Part shown: positions 36,503 to 45,827 of the stretch, piece after piece
Numbering within the stretch: the stretch's first letter is position 1
How the letters are laid out: the number at the start of each line of letters is the position of its first letter
DNA from: Poseidonibacter antarcticus
Lineage (GTDB): Bacteria; Campylobacterota; Campylobacteria; Campylobacterales; Arcobacteraceae
Direction of reading: 5' to 3'
Assembly (NCBI RefSeq): GCF_003667345.1
Contig: NZ_RCWF01000001.1
Span: 310,001-374,000 of the forward strand
Length of the DNA stretch: 64,000 nucleotides
Notes under the pieces: generated by a model
Told to the model about the DNA's origin: nothing
Database searches by the model: none
The model's input: only the letters and a program-made list of their open reading frames with translations
Program-made: the position numbers and the translations under genes

Positions 36503-38821
36503 TTAAATATCTATAAGATTATTTTTAATGTCTGGCTTACTTAATAAATCATTTATTACAGATTCCCTAATCGTAATTTCTAATTTTTTACATGCACTTA
36601 CAAAAGCTTCTTCTTCACCAACAATAAAACACATTTTTTTTGCTCTTGTAATAGCAGTATAAAGTAACTTTGTATTATGCATAATATAATGAGAAAAACT
36701 CATAGGGATCAGAGCATTTTCATACTCCATCCCTTGTGTTTTATGAATTGTTAAACAATAAGCAAGTGATAACAATGATGAAACATTGTCAAAATCATAG
36801 AATACTACCATATCATCATTTGGGTAAAGTACAATACATTTATTTTCTTCAAAATCAAGTTTTATAATTAACCCTAATTGACCATTAAATACTCTTTTTT
36901 CTAAAAAATCACTAGAACCATTTTTGTACATACTCATAGTTTGAGCTCTCATATTCTCATTTTTTATATGTATTACTTTATCTGTAATTTTGTACTCATA
37001 AAGTTTTGTTGCATAAGCTTTTCCTTTTGTATGATTAAAAAGTTTTTGTAATTGCATATTTAGATTTTCAACACCTAATAATCCACCTTTCATAGGTGTA
37101 ATTACTTGGAATAATGTTAATGCAGAATTTATCTTCTTTTCTTTTATTAAATCAAAATATTTTTGTATATAAGTAGCTGAAATATTTAATATATTATTCA
37201 AAATATACTCAGAGTTTTCAACTCTAATATCAGCAAATTCATTTGATGAGTTAGAATTTTTTTGTGCATAATAGTTTGAAATTGAAACATTTACAAACTT
37301 AAAATCATCATATTCTTCATTATATTTAGGAACTTCACCTTTTCTTATATCATTTGCTATTAATGCTATTGCTTGATTTTCATTTTGTCTATAAATTTTT
37401 GTTAATTTACAAATTGGTGCTAAATCATGTTTTATCGAATCAGCTAAAATATTTCCTGCACCAATTGCAGGTAATTGTCCATCATCACCCACAATTATAA
37501 AAACTGTATCATCATCTATTTTTGAAATAATTTGATAAAAAGTTACAGAATTTACCATTGAAGCTTCATCTAACAAAATAACTTTATAAGGGAAAAAATC
37601 TTTTTCTTTATGCTTCATTAATAATGATTGAATAGTTGCACTATTATATCCTGTAGTATCAGAAATTCGCTGTGAGGCAATTCCACTTAGTGCAATTGTA
37701 ATAATGTCATCATAAGAGACTACTTCTTCTAATAGTTGAAGAAGTGCTTTACTTGAAGTTGATTTACCTGTTCCTGCATAACCAATTAAAAAAAGTGTTT
37801 TATGCCCATCATTTATCAATTCAACTGCTTTTTTTTGCTCACTACTTAATTCAAATCCTAAAGTTAATTGTTTTTTAACTAAATAATTATCAAAATCTGC
37901 AATAATCTTACGATTTAAATCATTTTTACGACGATTGAAAAAATCCAATATTTTTTTTTCTGCATAATAAAGCATTGAAGGAGCATAACGATTTTCTTTT
38001 GTTACAAAAATCTCTTCATCTACTAGCATTTTAGTAAGACATTCTTCATAAAGTGCATTTTTATCATTGAATCTTAAAGAATCATCTAATAATTTATATA
38101 AATGGAATTTATCAATTGAAGAGTTTCCATTATTATCACAATACTCTTTTAATGTATAATTTAGACATGCCATAATTCTAAATTCACTTAAAGGATCTAT
38201 CCCTAATGCTTTTGCAATTTCATCAGCACGTTTAAAACCTATTCCTTTTATATTAATTAAAAGATATGGATTTTCTTTGATTTTTTCTATTAAATTATCT
38301 ATTTCACCTAAAGATGAATAAATTCTTGTAATTAAATTTGAAGTTACACCAAACTTTGCAAGAAAAGAACCTAGTTCCCTTAAATGTTTGAATTTTTGCC
38401 AAGAACTTACAATCATTTTAAGTTTCTTTTCTTTTATACCTTTGAATTTTAATAACTCTTCTGGGTTTTCATTTAATATTTTTACAAGCTCTTCTTCTTT
38501 ATATTTTTCTAGTAATTCATGTGCGAATTTTTTACCAATACCTTTTACAATTTTTGTAAGGAAAAAGAATATTTCTGCTTCTTTAAGTTCTAAAGTATCA
38601 AATTCAAATTGAACTCCATATTTTTTATGTGTTGTCCAATTTCCCGTTAATACAACTTCTTCACCTACAATTTTTTCAATTTCAGTATCAAAATACGCCC
38701 CACAAACTTTTTGATTATTTTCTAAAACTGCAATTACGTATTTTGTTTCTTCATTGGTATAAAGAACTTTCTTTATAACTCCTGTAAGTTTGAAACTTTT
38801 ATACTCTTCTTCTTTTGCCAT
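36503..38821 (-). CDS. RecD2-like helicase
   Basis: A 772-residue SF1B helicase of the RecD2 type. The N-terminal OB-like region (about 1-75) is followed by helix-hairpin-helix segments (KFKGIKEKKLKM and NIKGIGFKRADEIAKALG). Walker A is LIGYAGTGKST (about 343-353), motif II is LLDEASMV, and the motif VI region has YTAITRAKK. RecD2 proteins unwind DNA 5' to 3' without RecBC and act in repair or at stalled forks. Its start overlaps the end of the 121-residue gene by 1 base. Confidence 0.88.
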   Translation of the reverse strand: MAKEEEYKSFKLTGVIKKVLYTNEETKYVIAVLENNQKVCGAYFDTEIEKIVGEEVVLTGNWTTHKKYGVQFEFDTLELKEAEIFFFLTKIVKGIGKKFAHELLEKYKEEELVKILNENPEELLKFKGIKEKKLKMIVSSWQKFKHLRELGSFLAKFGVTSNLITRIYSSLGEIDNLIEKIKENPYLLINIKGIGFKRADEIAKALGIDPLSEFRIMACLNYTLKEYCDNNGNSSIDKFHLYKLLDDSLRFNDKNALYEECLTKMLVDEEIFVTKENRYAPSMLYYAEKKILDFFNRRKNDLNRKIIADFDNYLVKKQLTLGFELSSEQKKAVELINDGHKTLFLIGYAGTGKSTSSKALLQLLEEVVSYDDIITIALSGIASQRISDTTGYNSATIQSLLMKHKEKDFFPYKVILLDEASMVNSVTFYQIISKIDDDTVFIIVGDDGQLPAIGAGNILADSIKHDLAPICKLTKIYRQNENQAIALIANDIRKGEVPKYNEEYDDFKFVNVSISNYYAQKNSNSSNEFADIRVENSEYILNNILNISATYIQKYFDLIKEKKINSALTLFQVITPMKGGLLGVENLNMQLQKLFNHTKGKAYATKLYEYKITDKVIHIKNENMRAQTMSMYKNGSSDFLEKRVFNGQLGLIIKLDFEENKCIVLYPNDDMVVFYDFDNVSSLLSLAYCLTIHKTQGMEYENALIPMSFSHYIMHNTKLLYTAITRAKKMCFIVGEEEAFVSACKKLEITIRESVINDLLSKPDIKNNLIDI

Positions 38822-39186
38822 TAGTATTCATCATTAAATTTTTGATTTTTATGCTTGTCTTTTGTATAAGAATTTTTGTTTTTTTCTTTTTGCAATAAAT
38901 TTGCATCTTTTAAAAGTGTATTTCTTTCATTTTCAAAACTATCACTATGCTCATTTACATACATCATAGTTTTATTTATGAAATCTTGAATTAAAGAATA
39001 ATATGGAGAATAGAGTTCAATAAATTTTGCTTTTTTTAATTCTTCATAATTTTTTAAAGTTCTAACTTTAAATAACTCGTAATTAAAATTTTCTAATTTT
39101 AATAATGAGATAGTTCGTGTTAAGAATTTTTCTAAAACTCTTATATATCGTATTCTTAGCTGTTTTTGATGTACTTCTTCATTCAT
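38821..39186 (-). CDS. Small helical protein, unknown
   Basis: A 121-residue, Lys/Glu-rich all-helical protein that I do not recognise. No membrane segment and no Cys. Residues 1-75 are predicted as two amphipathic helices, and the tail after 98 is Lys/Asn-rich and disordered. It overlaps the ArsC-family gene by 4 bases (ATGA) and the RecD2-like gene by 1 base, so it is translated between them in a tight operon. Confidence 0.65.
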   Translation of the reverse strand: MNEEVHQKQLRIRYIRVLEKFLTRTISLLKLENFNYELFKVRTLKNYEELKKAKFIELYSPYYSLIQDFINKTMMYVNEHSDSFENERNTLLKDANLLQKEKNKNSYTKDKHKNQKFNDEY

Positions 39187-39533
39187 TTAAGTAATTCTTC
39201 TAAATTTTCAATTGGTCTTGCTATTACTGCTTTATCACCTTTAATAATAATTGGTCTTTCAATTAATTTAGGATGTAAAAGCATTGTATCAATGATTTTT
39301 TCTTCATCATTTTCAGCTTTAAGATTTAATTCTTTATAAATATCTTCACCAGTTCTTAATAATTCTTTTGCCGAAATTCCTAGTTTTTTTAAAACTTCTT
39401 TTAGTTCTTCTTTACTTGGAGTACTGTTAAGATATTTTATCACATTTGCTTCAATACCTTTTTCTTCTAATAAATTAAGTGCATTTCTTGATTTTGAGCA
39501 TCGTGGGTTGTGCCAGATTTGAATGTTTTGCAT
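39183..39533 (-). CDS. arsC: ArsC/Spx-family glutaredoxin-like arsenate reductase
   Basis: A 116-residue ArsC-family protein. The nucleophilic Cys12 lies in HNPRCSKSR, the helix KEELKEVLKKLG and the LLRTGEDIYKELNL segment match, and LIERPIIIKGDKAVIARP supplies the cis-proline and the Arg ligands. These are all the residues for glutathione/glutaredoxin-linked arsenate reductase. No arsenic resistance genes are near, so a general thiol role is possible. First gene of the unit leading to recD2. Confidence 0.82.
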   Translation of the reverse strand: MQNIQIWHNPRCSKSRNALNLLEEKGIEANVIKYLNSTPSKEELKEVLKKLGISAKELLRTGEDIYKELNLKAENDEEKIIDTMLLHPKLIERPIIIKGDKAVIARPIENLEELLK

Positions 39534-39588
39534 ATTTAAAACCTCTTTTTTTATTAAGATTATTATATCTAAAACTTTTTTAGTGTAG

Positions 39589-39617
39589 ATAAAATATTAC
39601 AAAATGTAATATTTTAT
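39589..39617 (-). terminator. Terminator after the outer-membrane protein gene
   Basis: ATAAAATATTAC (39589-39600) and GTAATATTTTAT (39606-39617) form a perfect 12-bp stem with a 5-base loop, ending 1 base before the stop codon at 39619. Confidence 0.65.
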
Positions 39618-39618
39618 G

Positions 39619-40440
39619 TTAGAATGTAGTAGAGATTCCTATAGTTGGCCCTTTAAATTCTAGTTTTAGATCATCATCAGATTCTATTGTTCTATTTTTA
39701 TATCCTATATTAAATATTAAATTATCATTATCAAATATTTTATATCCCAAGTTTAAATAGTATTCATATGCATGTTTAATCTTATTATAATCTTTTCCAT
39801 AAAAGCCACCATATTCAAGAACTAAATTATTTAATGTATTTTTTAAATGAAGTTCTAAAGTTGGAAATTTTGCACTGCCTTTCTTATTTATGTCTAAATA
39901 TAATAATTTTTCTCGTAAATCATTATAAGCAAATCCAATATTTACATTATCATATTTATATAAATATGATAGTCTATACCATTTTGAATCAAGTTTTGCT
40001 TCATTATCAAAATTTGCATTTACATTAAAATAATCAACTTTTAAAGTATGATCTTTATATACAAAAGAAACTTCTGGCACAATTTCATGTGTTTTATCAC
40101 TATAACCTTTAACATCTGTAGTTATATACATATAAGTAAGTTTTGGAGTTATTGAAAAGTCTTTAGTAAAAGAATTTTCACTATATTTTAATTCATCTTT
40201 TATAATTTCTTTACTTTTATACTCTTTTAGAATCTTTTCATTATTTTCTAATTTAATTATTTCTTTATTATTATAATGAATACTCTTCTTATTTTCTGTC
40301 CCAATTTCTTTTGTAGTTTTATTTTTTTCTACAAAATTATACTCTTTTTTCTTATTATCAGGTAACTGACTCAAAGGTACATAATCACCACTTGCTAGTA
40401 AATATAAACCCAAAGAAGATAAAATCATTATTTTTTTCAT
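39619..40440 (-). CDS. Probable outer-membrane beta-barrel protein
   Basis: A 273-residue protein. I use ATG 40440 (MKKIMILSS) with GGAG 6-9 bases upstream; the longer frame from 40470 adds an unlikely lead. Residues 1-17 form a signal peptide (ending LLASG). A Lys-rich disordered region spans about 20-85. From there, alternating polar and aromatic strands of beta-barrel type run to the end, closing with GPTIGISTTF, a terminal Phe as in BAM substrates. No enzyme motif is seen. An outer-membrane porin or adhesin role is inferred. Confidence 0.65.
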   Translation of the reverse strand: MKKIMILSSLGLYLLASGDYVPLSQLPDNKKKEYNFVEKNKTTKEIGTENKKSIHYNNKEIIKLENNEKILKEYKSKEIIKDELKYSENSFTKDFSITPKLTYMYITTDVKGYSDKTHEIVPEVSFVYKDHTLKVDYFNVNANFDNEAKLDSKWYRLSYLYKYDNVNIGFAYNDLREKLLYLDINKKGSAKFPTLELHLKNTLNNLVLEYGGFYGKDYNKIKHAYEYYLNLGYKIFDNDNLIFNIGYKNRTIESDDDLKLEFKGPTIGISTTF

Positions 40441-40603
40441 AAAATTCTCCAATTCCAATTTTAAAAACATAATATCTAAGATTTAATAAATACTTCTTAA
40501 AATTATTTAGATTATTATATTATTAATTTTTCTTTTATGATTCGTAACTCTAAATGAATTGATATATATAATCAGTAAATCTATTTTTATGTTATACTTT
40601 TAA

Positions 40604-42253
40604 ATGTTAGTATCAAATAATTCATTATTAAATATACTCTTACCAAATGATAATAAAGCTTTAAAAGATGTATTAAAGCAAGCAGACTCTTCTACCTTGG
40701 AACAAATGGTAAAAAATAAGTCTATAAGCGTAAATGATATATTAAAAAACTTATTTGATGATGTTAAAACAAGGAATAAATCTAATTCAACTATAGAAAA
40801 TATATTAAAAAATTCTCCTATATTTAAAAACTTGGGTTCATTTTCAAGTTCTCTTTCTTCTATGATTAAAAATATTGATGAAGATTCAAATTTACAAAAA
40901 TTCAAACCATTACTTGAAAATTTTTCAAAAAATATACAAAATTTAGATGCAAATAGCCTAAAAGAACAGTTATCTAAATCTGGAGTTTTTTTAGAATCTA
41001 AAATTGCACAAAGTAATAATCAAAATAGTAACTTAAATACAAACTTACAAAAAGTATTAGCTCAAATTCAAGACTTAGTAAAAGATATAAACACTCCTCA
41101 AGCAAAACAAATAAATGAATTAATACAAAAAGTTCTTCAAAGTTCTGATTCAATACAACAAACTATAAATTTAAAAAATCTTTCAACTTCATTACAAAAT
41201 CTAAATAATAGTTTAAGTACTACTCAAACTACAAATTTATTAACTTTAAAAAATCAATTAAATTCTATAATAAATGATGGCAATTTAGTAGAATCGAAAA
41301 TTGAAAACAACTCTAATAATACAAATACAAATTTAAAAGATCAAATTAATACTCAAATAAAAGATTTATTAAATCAAATTAAAAATGAGTTATCTCAAAA
41401 TCCCAGTTTACAAAATAAAAATATTTTAAATGTAATAGAAACTCTCTTAAAAACCAATGATTTATTTACTCATGATACAAAGTCAATGGATGTAAAAAGT
41501 TCTTCCTTGAATAATTTTAGTAATTTATCGACATTTACAAACAATTTATCTACAAATTTAAATTCTCTTGTTTTAGCCTTAAAAGACACTATCTCAAATT
41601 TAGAACCTAAACAGAATAATGTAGATTTACAAAATAATATTTTAAAAAATATTGATAAGTTAGAAAATATCATAAAAGAAGCAGTACTAAATCCAAGTAG
41701 TCTAAAAAATGAACCCTTATCTATTTCAAATGATATAAAATCAATTTTATTACAAATGCAAGATGAAATATCATCTAAAATAGACCCAAAATCTCAAGAA
41801 ATATTAAAACAAGTTGATAAACTATTAACTCAAATTGAATATCATCAATTAACTTCTTTTACATCAAATTCAAATTATGTTTATTTACCATTTTTTTGGG
41901 ATATGCTAGAAGATGGAAGTATAAATATGAAAAAATCTGAGGATGAAAAGTTTTATTGCCAGATTAACTTAACATTAAAAGATTTTGGAAAAGTTGATTT
42001 AATGATGTCAATGTATGATTCAAATAAAATAGATTTAACAATTTATGCACAAAGAGAACATTTTAAAATAGCAGTAAGAGACAATCTTCAGAATTTAAAA
42101 AAAGCTCTTAATGATATTGATTTAATTCCTGTAAATATTAAATTACTTGATTTAAAAGAAGACAAAGAAAAAACTGATATTGATAAAAAAACTGATGCTT
42201 TTGTAAATCCATATTCTGATCAAATAACAACAAATATTGATATAAGAGCTTAA
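40604..42253 (+). CDS. FliK-like flagellar hook-length protein
   Basis: A 549-residue protein with a long, low-complexity N-terminal region rich in Asn, Gln, Leu and Ser (about 90-400). A compact C-terminal domain (about 425-520, VYLPFFWDMLEDGSINMKK, FYCQINLTLKDFGKVDLMM, LDLTIYAQREHF) matches the flagellar hook-length control (FliK) domain. It precedes flhX by 4 bases, which fits: FliK acts on the FlhB C-terminus to stop hook growth. Campylobacterota may have another FliK, so the exact role is uncertain. Confidence 0.75.
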   Translation: MLVSNNSLLNILLPNDNKALKDVLKQADSSTLEQMVKNKSISVNDILKNLFDDVKTRNKSNSTIENILKNSPIFKNLGSFSSSLSSMIKNIDEDSNLQKFKPLLENFSKNIQNLDANSLKEQLSKSGVFLESKIAQSNNQNSNLNTNLQKVLAQIQDLVKDINTPQAKQINELIQKVLQSSDSIQQTINLKNLSTSLQNLNNSLSTTQTTNLLTLKNQLNSIINDGNLVESKIENNSNNTNTNLKDQINTQIKDLLNQIKNELSQNPSLQNKNILNVIETLLKTNDLFTHDTKSMDVKSSSLNNFSNLSTFTNNLSTNLNSLVLALKDTISNLEPKQNNVDLQNNILKNIDKLENIIKEAVLNPSSLKNEPLSISNDIKSILLQMQDEISSKIDPKSQEILKQVDKLLTQIEYHQLTSFTSNSNYVYLPFFWDMLEDGSINMKKSEDEKFYCQINLTLKDFGKVDLMMSMYDSNKIDLTIYAQREHFKIAVRDNLQNLKKALNDIDLIPVNIKLLDLKEDKEKTDIDKKTDAFVNPYSDQITTNIDIRA

Positions 42254-42257
42254 TAAT

Positions 42258-42551
42258 ATGGATGGAAAAGATACTAAACAAACAAATAATACAATATCTA
42301 AAGCTGTAGCACTTAAATATGATATCAAAAAAGATAATGCACCTAGTGTTATTGCTAAAGGGAAAGGGCAAACAGCTTCAAATATAATAAAACTTGCTAA
42401 TGAACATGATATCCCTATAAAAAAAGATGAGGATTTAATCGAACTTTTATCACAAATTGATATTGATAAAGAAATACCTGGGGGTATGTATAAGGCTGTG
42501 GCAGAGATTTTTTCATTTATTTATGATTTATCAAACAAAAACAAAATATAA
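42258..42551 (+). CDS. flhX: FlhB C-terminal domain paralogue (FlhX)
   Basis: A 97-residue protein similar to the cytoplasmic domain of FlhB, the export-switch subunit of the flagellar secretion system. KAVALKYDIKKDNAPSVIAKG (about 15-35), IIKLANEHDIPIKKDEDL and the end IPGGMYKAVAEIFSFIYDL match. The NPTH autocleavage site is replaced by NNTIS near the start, so it looks like a pre-cleaved second fragment. Such stand-alone paralogues occur in Campylobacterota and can substitute for the FlhB C-terminal fragment. It follows the FliK-like gene. Confidence 0.85.
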   Translation: MDGKDTKQTNNTISKAVALKYDIKKDNAPSVIAKGKGQTASNIIKLANEHDIPIKKDEDLIELLSQIDIDKEIPGGMYKAVAEIFSFIYDLSNKNKI

Positions 42552-42574
42552 CTTGATATAGCTATAAGATTTTT

Positions 42575-42580
42575 TATAAT
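42575..42580 (+). promoter_or_regulatory. -10 box before the MreD-like gene
   Basis: An exact TATAAT after a T-run (TTTTTATAAT), 37 bases before the ATG at 42618. A second AT-rich TATAAT-like repeat follows. Confidence 0.4.
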
Positions 42581-42617
42581 ATAATCGCGATAAATTAATC
42601 AAAAGTATTATAATATT

Positions 42618-43058
42618 ATGACTCGAAACAATTTAGATAATCCTATTTTTCTATTTACTCTTTTATTAACTATTATTATGATTAATACAATATCTTCAAT
42701 TCATTTTTTATTAATTATGTTAGCTGGAGTATGTTTTATAGCATTTTATACATGTCTTAAAAGAAAATATTTATACTCTTTACTTTTTGTAATATTAACA
42801 TTTATGTTTATAGAAATTAATTCAGGATTAAAACCTTTAACGTTAACATTGCTATCACTATTTATTTATATTTTTATAATTCCAAGTATTCATCGAATAA
42901 TGTCATTTAAGGCATTAAATGAATATATATACATATTAATATTTTATTTAGGTCTTTCCCTTATTTGGGTTATGACAATTGGAATGTCAGATAATTTTAT
43001 AACTGTAATATTTGTTAATATTATAATAGATTTAATATTTTTTGGAGTATTTATTTGA
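42618..43058 (+). CDS. MreD-like membrane protein
   Basis: A 146-residue, very hydrophobic protein with about five membrane helices and no catalytic motif. It sits directly before mrdA with a 4-base overlap (TTGA). A membrane protein of this size in front of the rod-shape penicillin-binding protein is typical of MreD, which belongs to the elongation complex. The sequence itself is too variable for a firm match, so the call rests mainly on context and length. Confidence 0.55.
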   Translation: MTRNNLDNPIFLFTLLLTIIMINTISSIHFLLIMLAGVCFIAFYTCLKRKYLYSLLFVILTFMFIEINSGLKPLTLTLLSLFIYIFIIPSIHRIMSFKALNEYIYILIFYLGLSLIWVMTIGMSDNFITVIFVNIIIDLIFFGVFI

Positions 43059-44833
43059 AAAACAGACTAAACATCATATTTTTATTTATTTTTATAATCA
43101 TGATTACCCTTTTATCAAGAGTATATTTTTTAAGTATTAAATCAAATACTTATTACGAAGAGTTATCTAAAAGAAACTATATCAGTAGAATTCAAAAAAT
43201 TCCTGTTAGAGGTGTAATTGAAGATAGAAATGGTAAAAAACTAGCCATAAATAAAATGGGGTTTTCAGTTTTAATTAAGCCTCATTTAAAATCGAAGAAA
43301 AATAGAGAAAAACTTAATGAGGCAATTGATTTAATAGTAGAAAATTTTCCAAATCTTGAAAAGGAAAAACTATTAAAAATCTATAAGAGAAAAGATTCTC
43401 CTTACAATCATGATTTTGTAAAAATTGTTGATTATATTCCATATCAAGATTTTTTCTCTAAATATACACTTTTTTCATCAAAAGATACTATTAAAATAGA
43501 ATCTGCTGTAAAAAGATTTTATCCCTATAGAAAAGCAGCATCTCATGTAATCGGATATGTAGGAAAAGCTTCAAGATTAGATATATTAAAAAATGATTTA
43601 TCTGCACATAATGGAATAATAGGGAAAAATGGTTTAGAAAAATTTTATAATGATAAACTTCAAGGAAAACTTGGTTACAAAGATATTAAAGTAAATGCAT
43701 TAAATAAAGAAATTGAAGTCTTAGATGAAAAAGAACCATCAATAGATAACAGTATTAAAATATCTATTGATATTGAACTTCAAAAATATGTTCAAGAATT
43801 ATTTGGTGATAGTAGTGGTGCTGTTGTAGTTATGAATGCTAAAAATGGAGAGTTACTAGCTGCTACGTCAATGCCCGAATTTGATAATAATATTTTTGCA
43901 TCAGGAATTTCAGTAAAAGAATGGAATGTAATGAGAAATGATTTAAATCATCCATTTACAAACAAACTTGTAAATGGTTTATATCCTGCTGGGTCTGTTA
44001 TTAAAATGGGTGTTGCATTATCATTCTTAGAAAATGGTGTAGAAGAAAATTATACTGTAAATTGTTCTGGGTCAATTAGAATAGGAAATAGAAATTTTAG
44101 ATGTTGGAAAAGATATGGTCATGGAAAAGTTAACTTTAGAAAAGCAATAAGAGAAAGTTGTGATGACTTTTTCTATAAAGGAAGTTTAAGAATTGGTATA
44201 AATAAAATATCAAAAACTTTAGATAAATTTGGATTTGGACAACAAACTGGTGTTGATCAAGTAAATGAATTTTTTGGGGTTAATCCAAATAAAACTTGGA
44301 AACAAAAAAAATACAAGCAACCTTGGTATGTAGGAGAAACAGTTATTACTGCTATTGGACAGGGTAATACACTTGTAACACCAATGCAAATGGCTAGATA
44401 TACAGGTTATATAGCAACAGGTAAACTTCCTAAACCTTATTTTTATAAAGCAAATTATGAAGAACCAAAAGAGCTTGATATACCAAAAAGATATTTAGAT
44501 ATTGTAAGAAAAGGTATGTATGATGTTGCTCATCACCCAAAAGGGACTGCAAGCAAACATATTAAGTCAAAAGTTTCAATTGCTGCAAAAACAGGTACAG
44601 CTCAAGTTGTTAGTATCCCTCAATCAGAAAAAGTAAGAATGAAAGAGAGTGAACTAAAATATTTTCACCGTTCACACGCTTGGCTTACAACTTATGCGCC
44701 ATATAAAAATCCTCAGTATGTAATAACTGTTTTAGTTGAACACTCAGGACATGGTGGTCTTGCAGCTGGTAATATTGTAAGTAAAATCTATGATAGACTT
44801 TATGATGATGGATATATTACAAGTAAGGATTGA
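43055..44833 (+). CDS. mrdA: Penicillin-binding protein 2
   Basis: A 592-residue class B penicillin-binding protein of the elongasome. One N-terminal membrane helix (about 6-25), a dimerisation/pedestal domain (about 50-230) and the transpeptidase domain. Active-site motifs are SVIK (Ser314, Lys317), SCD (368-370, in place of SxN) and KTGT (512-515). It cross-links peptidoglycan during cylindrical growth. The frame starts at TTG, overlapping the MreD-like stop by 4 bases. No RodA is in the window. Confidence 0.93.
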   Translation: MKNRLNIIFLFIFIIMITLLSRVYFLSIKSNTYYEELSKRNYISRIQKIPVRGVIEDRNGKKLAINKMGFSVLIKPHLKSKKNREKLNEAIDLIVENFPNLEKEKLLKIYKRKDSPYNHDFVKIVDYIPYQDFFSKYTLFSSKDTIKIESAVKRFYPYRKAASHVIGYVGKASRLDILKNDLSAHNGIIGKNGLEKFYNDKLQGKLGYKDIKVNALNKEIEVLDEKEPSIDNSIKISIDIELQKYVQELFGDSSGAVVVMNAKNGELLAATSMPEFDNNIFASGISVKEWNVMRNDLNHPFTNKLVNGLYPAGSVIKMGVALSFLENGVEENYTVNCSGSIRIGNRNFRCWKRYGHGKVNFRKAIRESCDDFFYKGSLRIGINKISKTLDKFGFGQQTGVDQVNEFFGVNPNKTWKQKKYKQPWYVGETVITAIGQGNTLVTPMQMARYTGYIATGKLPKPYFYKANYEEPKELDIPKRYLDIVRKGMYDVAHHPKGTASKHIKSKVSIAAKTGTAQVVSIPQSEKVRMKESELKYFHRSHAWLTTYAPYKNPQYVITVLVEHSGHGGLAAGNIVSKIYDRLYDDGYITSKD

Positions 44834-44903
44834 TTTGCTTTTTAAAATCATGACTTAATTGTTTTTTTGATATTATTATTTTAATTTTTACATAGGATTC
44901 TTT

Positions 44904-45632
44904 TTGAAATTTTTATTAACTCTATTATTTTTTGCTGTACACATCTTTGCTGCTGATACAGCTCCTATTGTAAATCTTTCTGTTGCAGCATTAGATGATC
45001 CTGCACAATTTGTAAAAACAATTAATATAGCTATTATTTTAACTCTTTTTGTTCTTGCCCCTACTCTTATTTTAATGGTAACTTCTTTTACAAGAATAGT
45101 AATCGTATTTTCTCTTCTTAGGCAAGCAATGGGTTTACAGTCAACTCCTCCCACTCAAATTGTTATTTCACTTTCTTTGATATTAACTATTTTTATTATG
45201 GAACCATATGCCAAAAAATCTTGGGAAGATGGAGTATCTCCATATATGGAAAAAAAGATTGGTTATGAACTTGCATTTGAACGTGGGATTAAACCTTTTA
45301 AAGAGTTTATGATAAAAAATACAAGAGAATCAGATATTGCCCTATTTTATAGAATAAAAAAAGAAGCAAATCCTAAAAATATTGATGACGTACCTTTGAC
45401 ATTATTAATGCCTGCATTTATAGTAAGTGAGCTTAGAACAGCTTTTGAAATAGGTTTTCTAATATTCTTACCATTTTTGGTAATTGATATTATTGTAGCA
45501 TCTATTTTAATGTCTCTTGGAATGATGATGCTACCACCTGTAATGATATCATTACCTATTAAAATTATATTTTTTATAGTAATTGATGGATGGGCACTAA
45601 TAATTGGAAATCTCGCACAATCCTTTAAATAA
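44904..45632 (+). CDS. fliP: Flagellar export gate protein FliP
   Basis: A 242-residue FliP of the flagellar type III export gate. A signal-like helix (1-16) comes first, then TMs near 40-62 (IAIILTLFVLAPTLILMVTSF), 80-100 (PTQIVISLSLILTIFIM), 180-210 and 215-235. The PSTPPTQIVI-like segment, TPAFIVSELRTAFEIGFLIFLPFLVID and VASILMSLGMMMLPP are family hallmarks. The start is TTG with an AGGA site. It stands after mrdA and is not in a longer flagellar operon here. Confidence 0.95.
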   Translation: MKFLLTLLFFAVHIFAADTAPIVNLSVAALDDPAQFVKTINIAIILTLFVLAPTLILMVTSFTRIVIVFSLLRQAMGLQSTPPTQIVISLSLILTIFIMEPYAKKSWEDGVSPYMEKKIGYELAFERGIKPFKEFMIKNTRESDIALFYRIKKEANPKNIDDVPLTLLMPAFIVSELRTAFEIGFLIFLPFLVIDIIVASILMSLGMMMLPPVMISLPIKIIFFIVIDGWALIIGNLAQSFK

Positions 45633-45827
45633 TAAATTATTACTTCTGATTACTTCAACAATATTTGAAACATCTAATATCTTTTAATAGGCATATTTAA
45701 ACCTTTTTATTATAAATTATAAAAACAGAGTATAATTTACACTTATAACTAGATATTATATTTCTAATTACTTTTTTACTTTATTAATGTATAATTCTAT
45801 TAAAAATATATTAGGAACTTAATTAAC

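Noticed and set aside
44888-45154. An 88-codon frame antisense to fliP
   Set aside because: The fliP frame is a clear family member. The antisense frame has no recognisable product or ribosome site.
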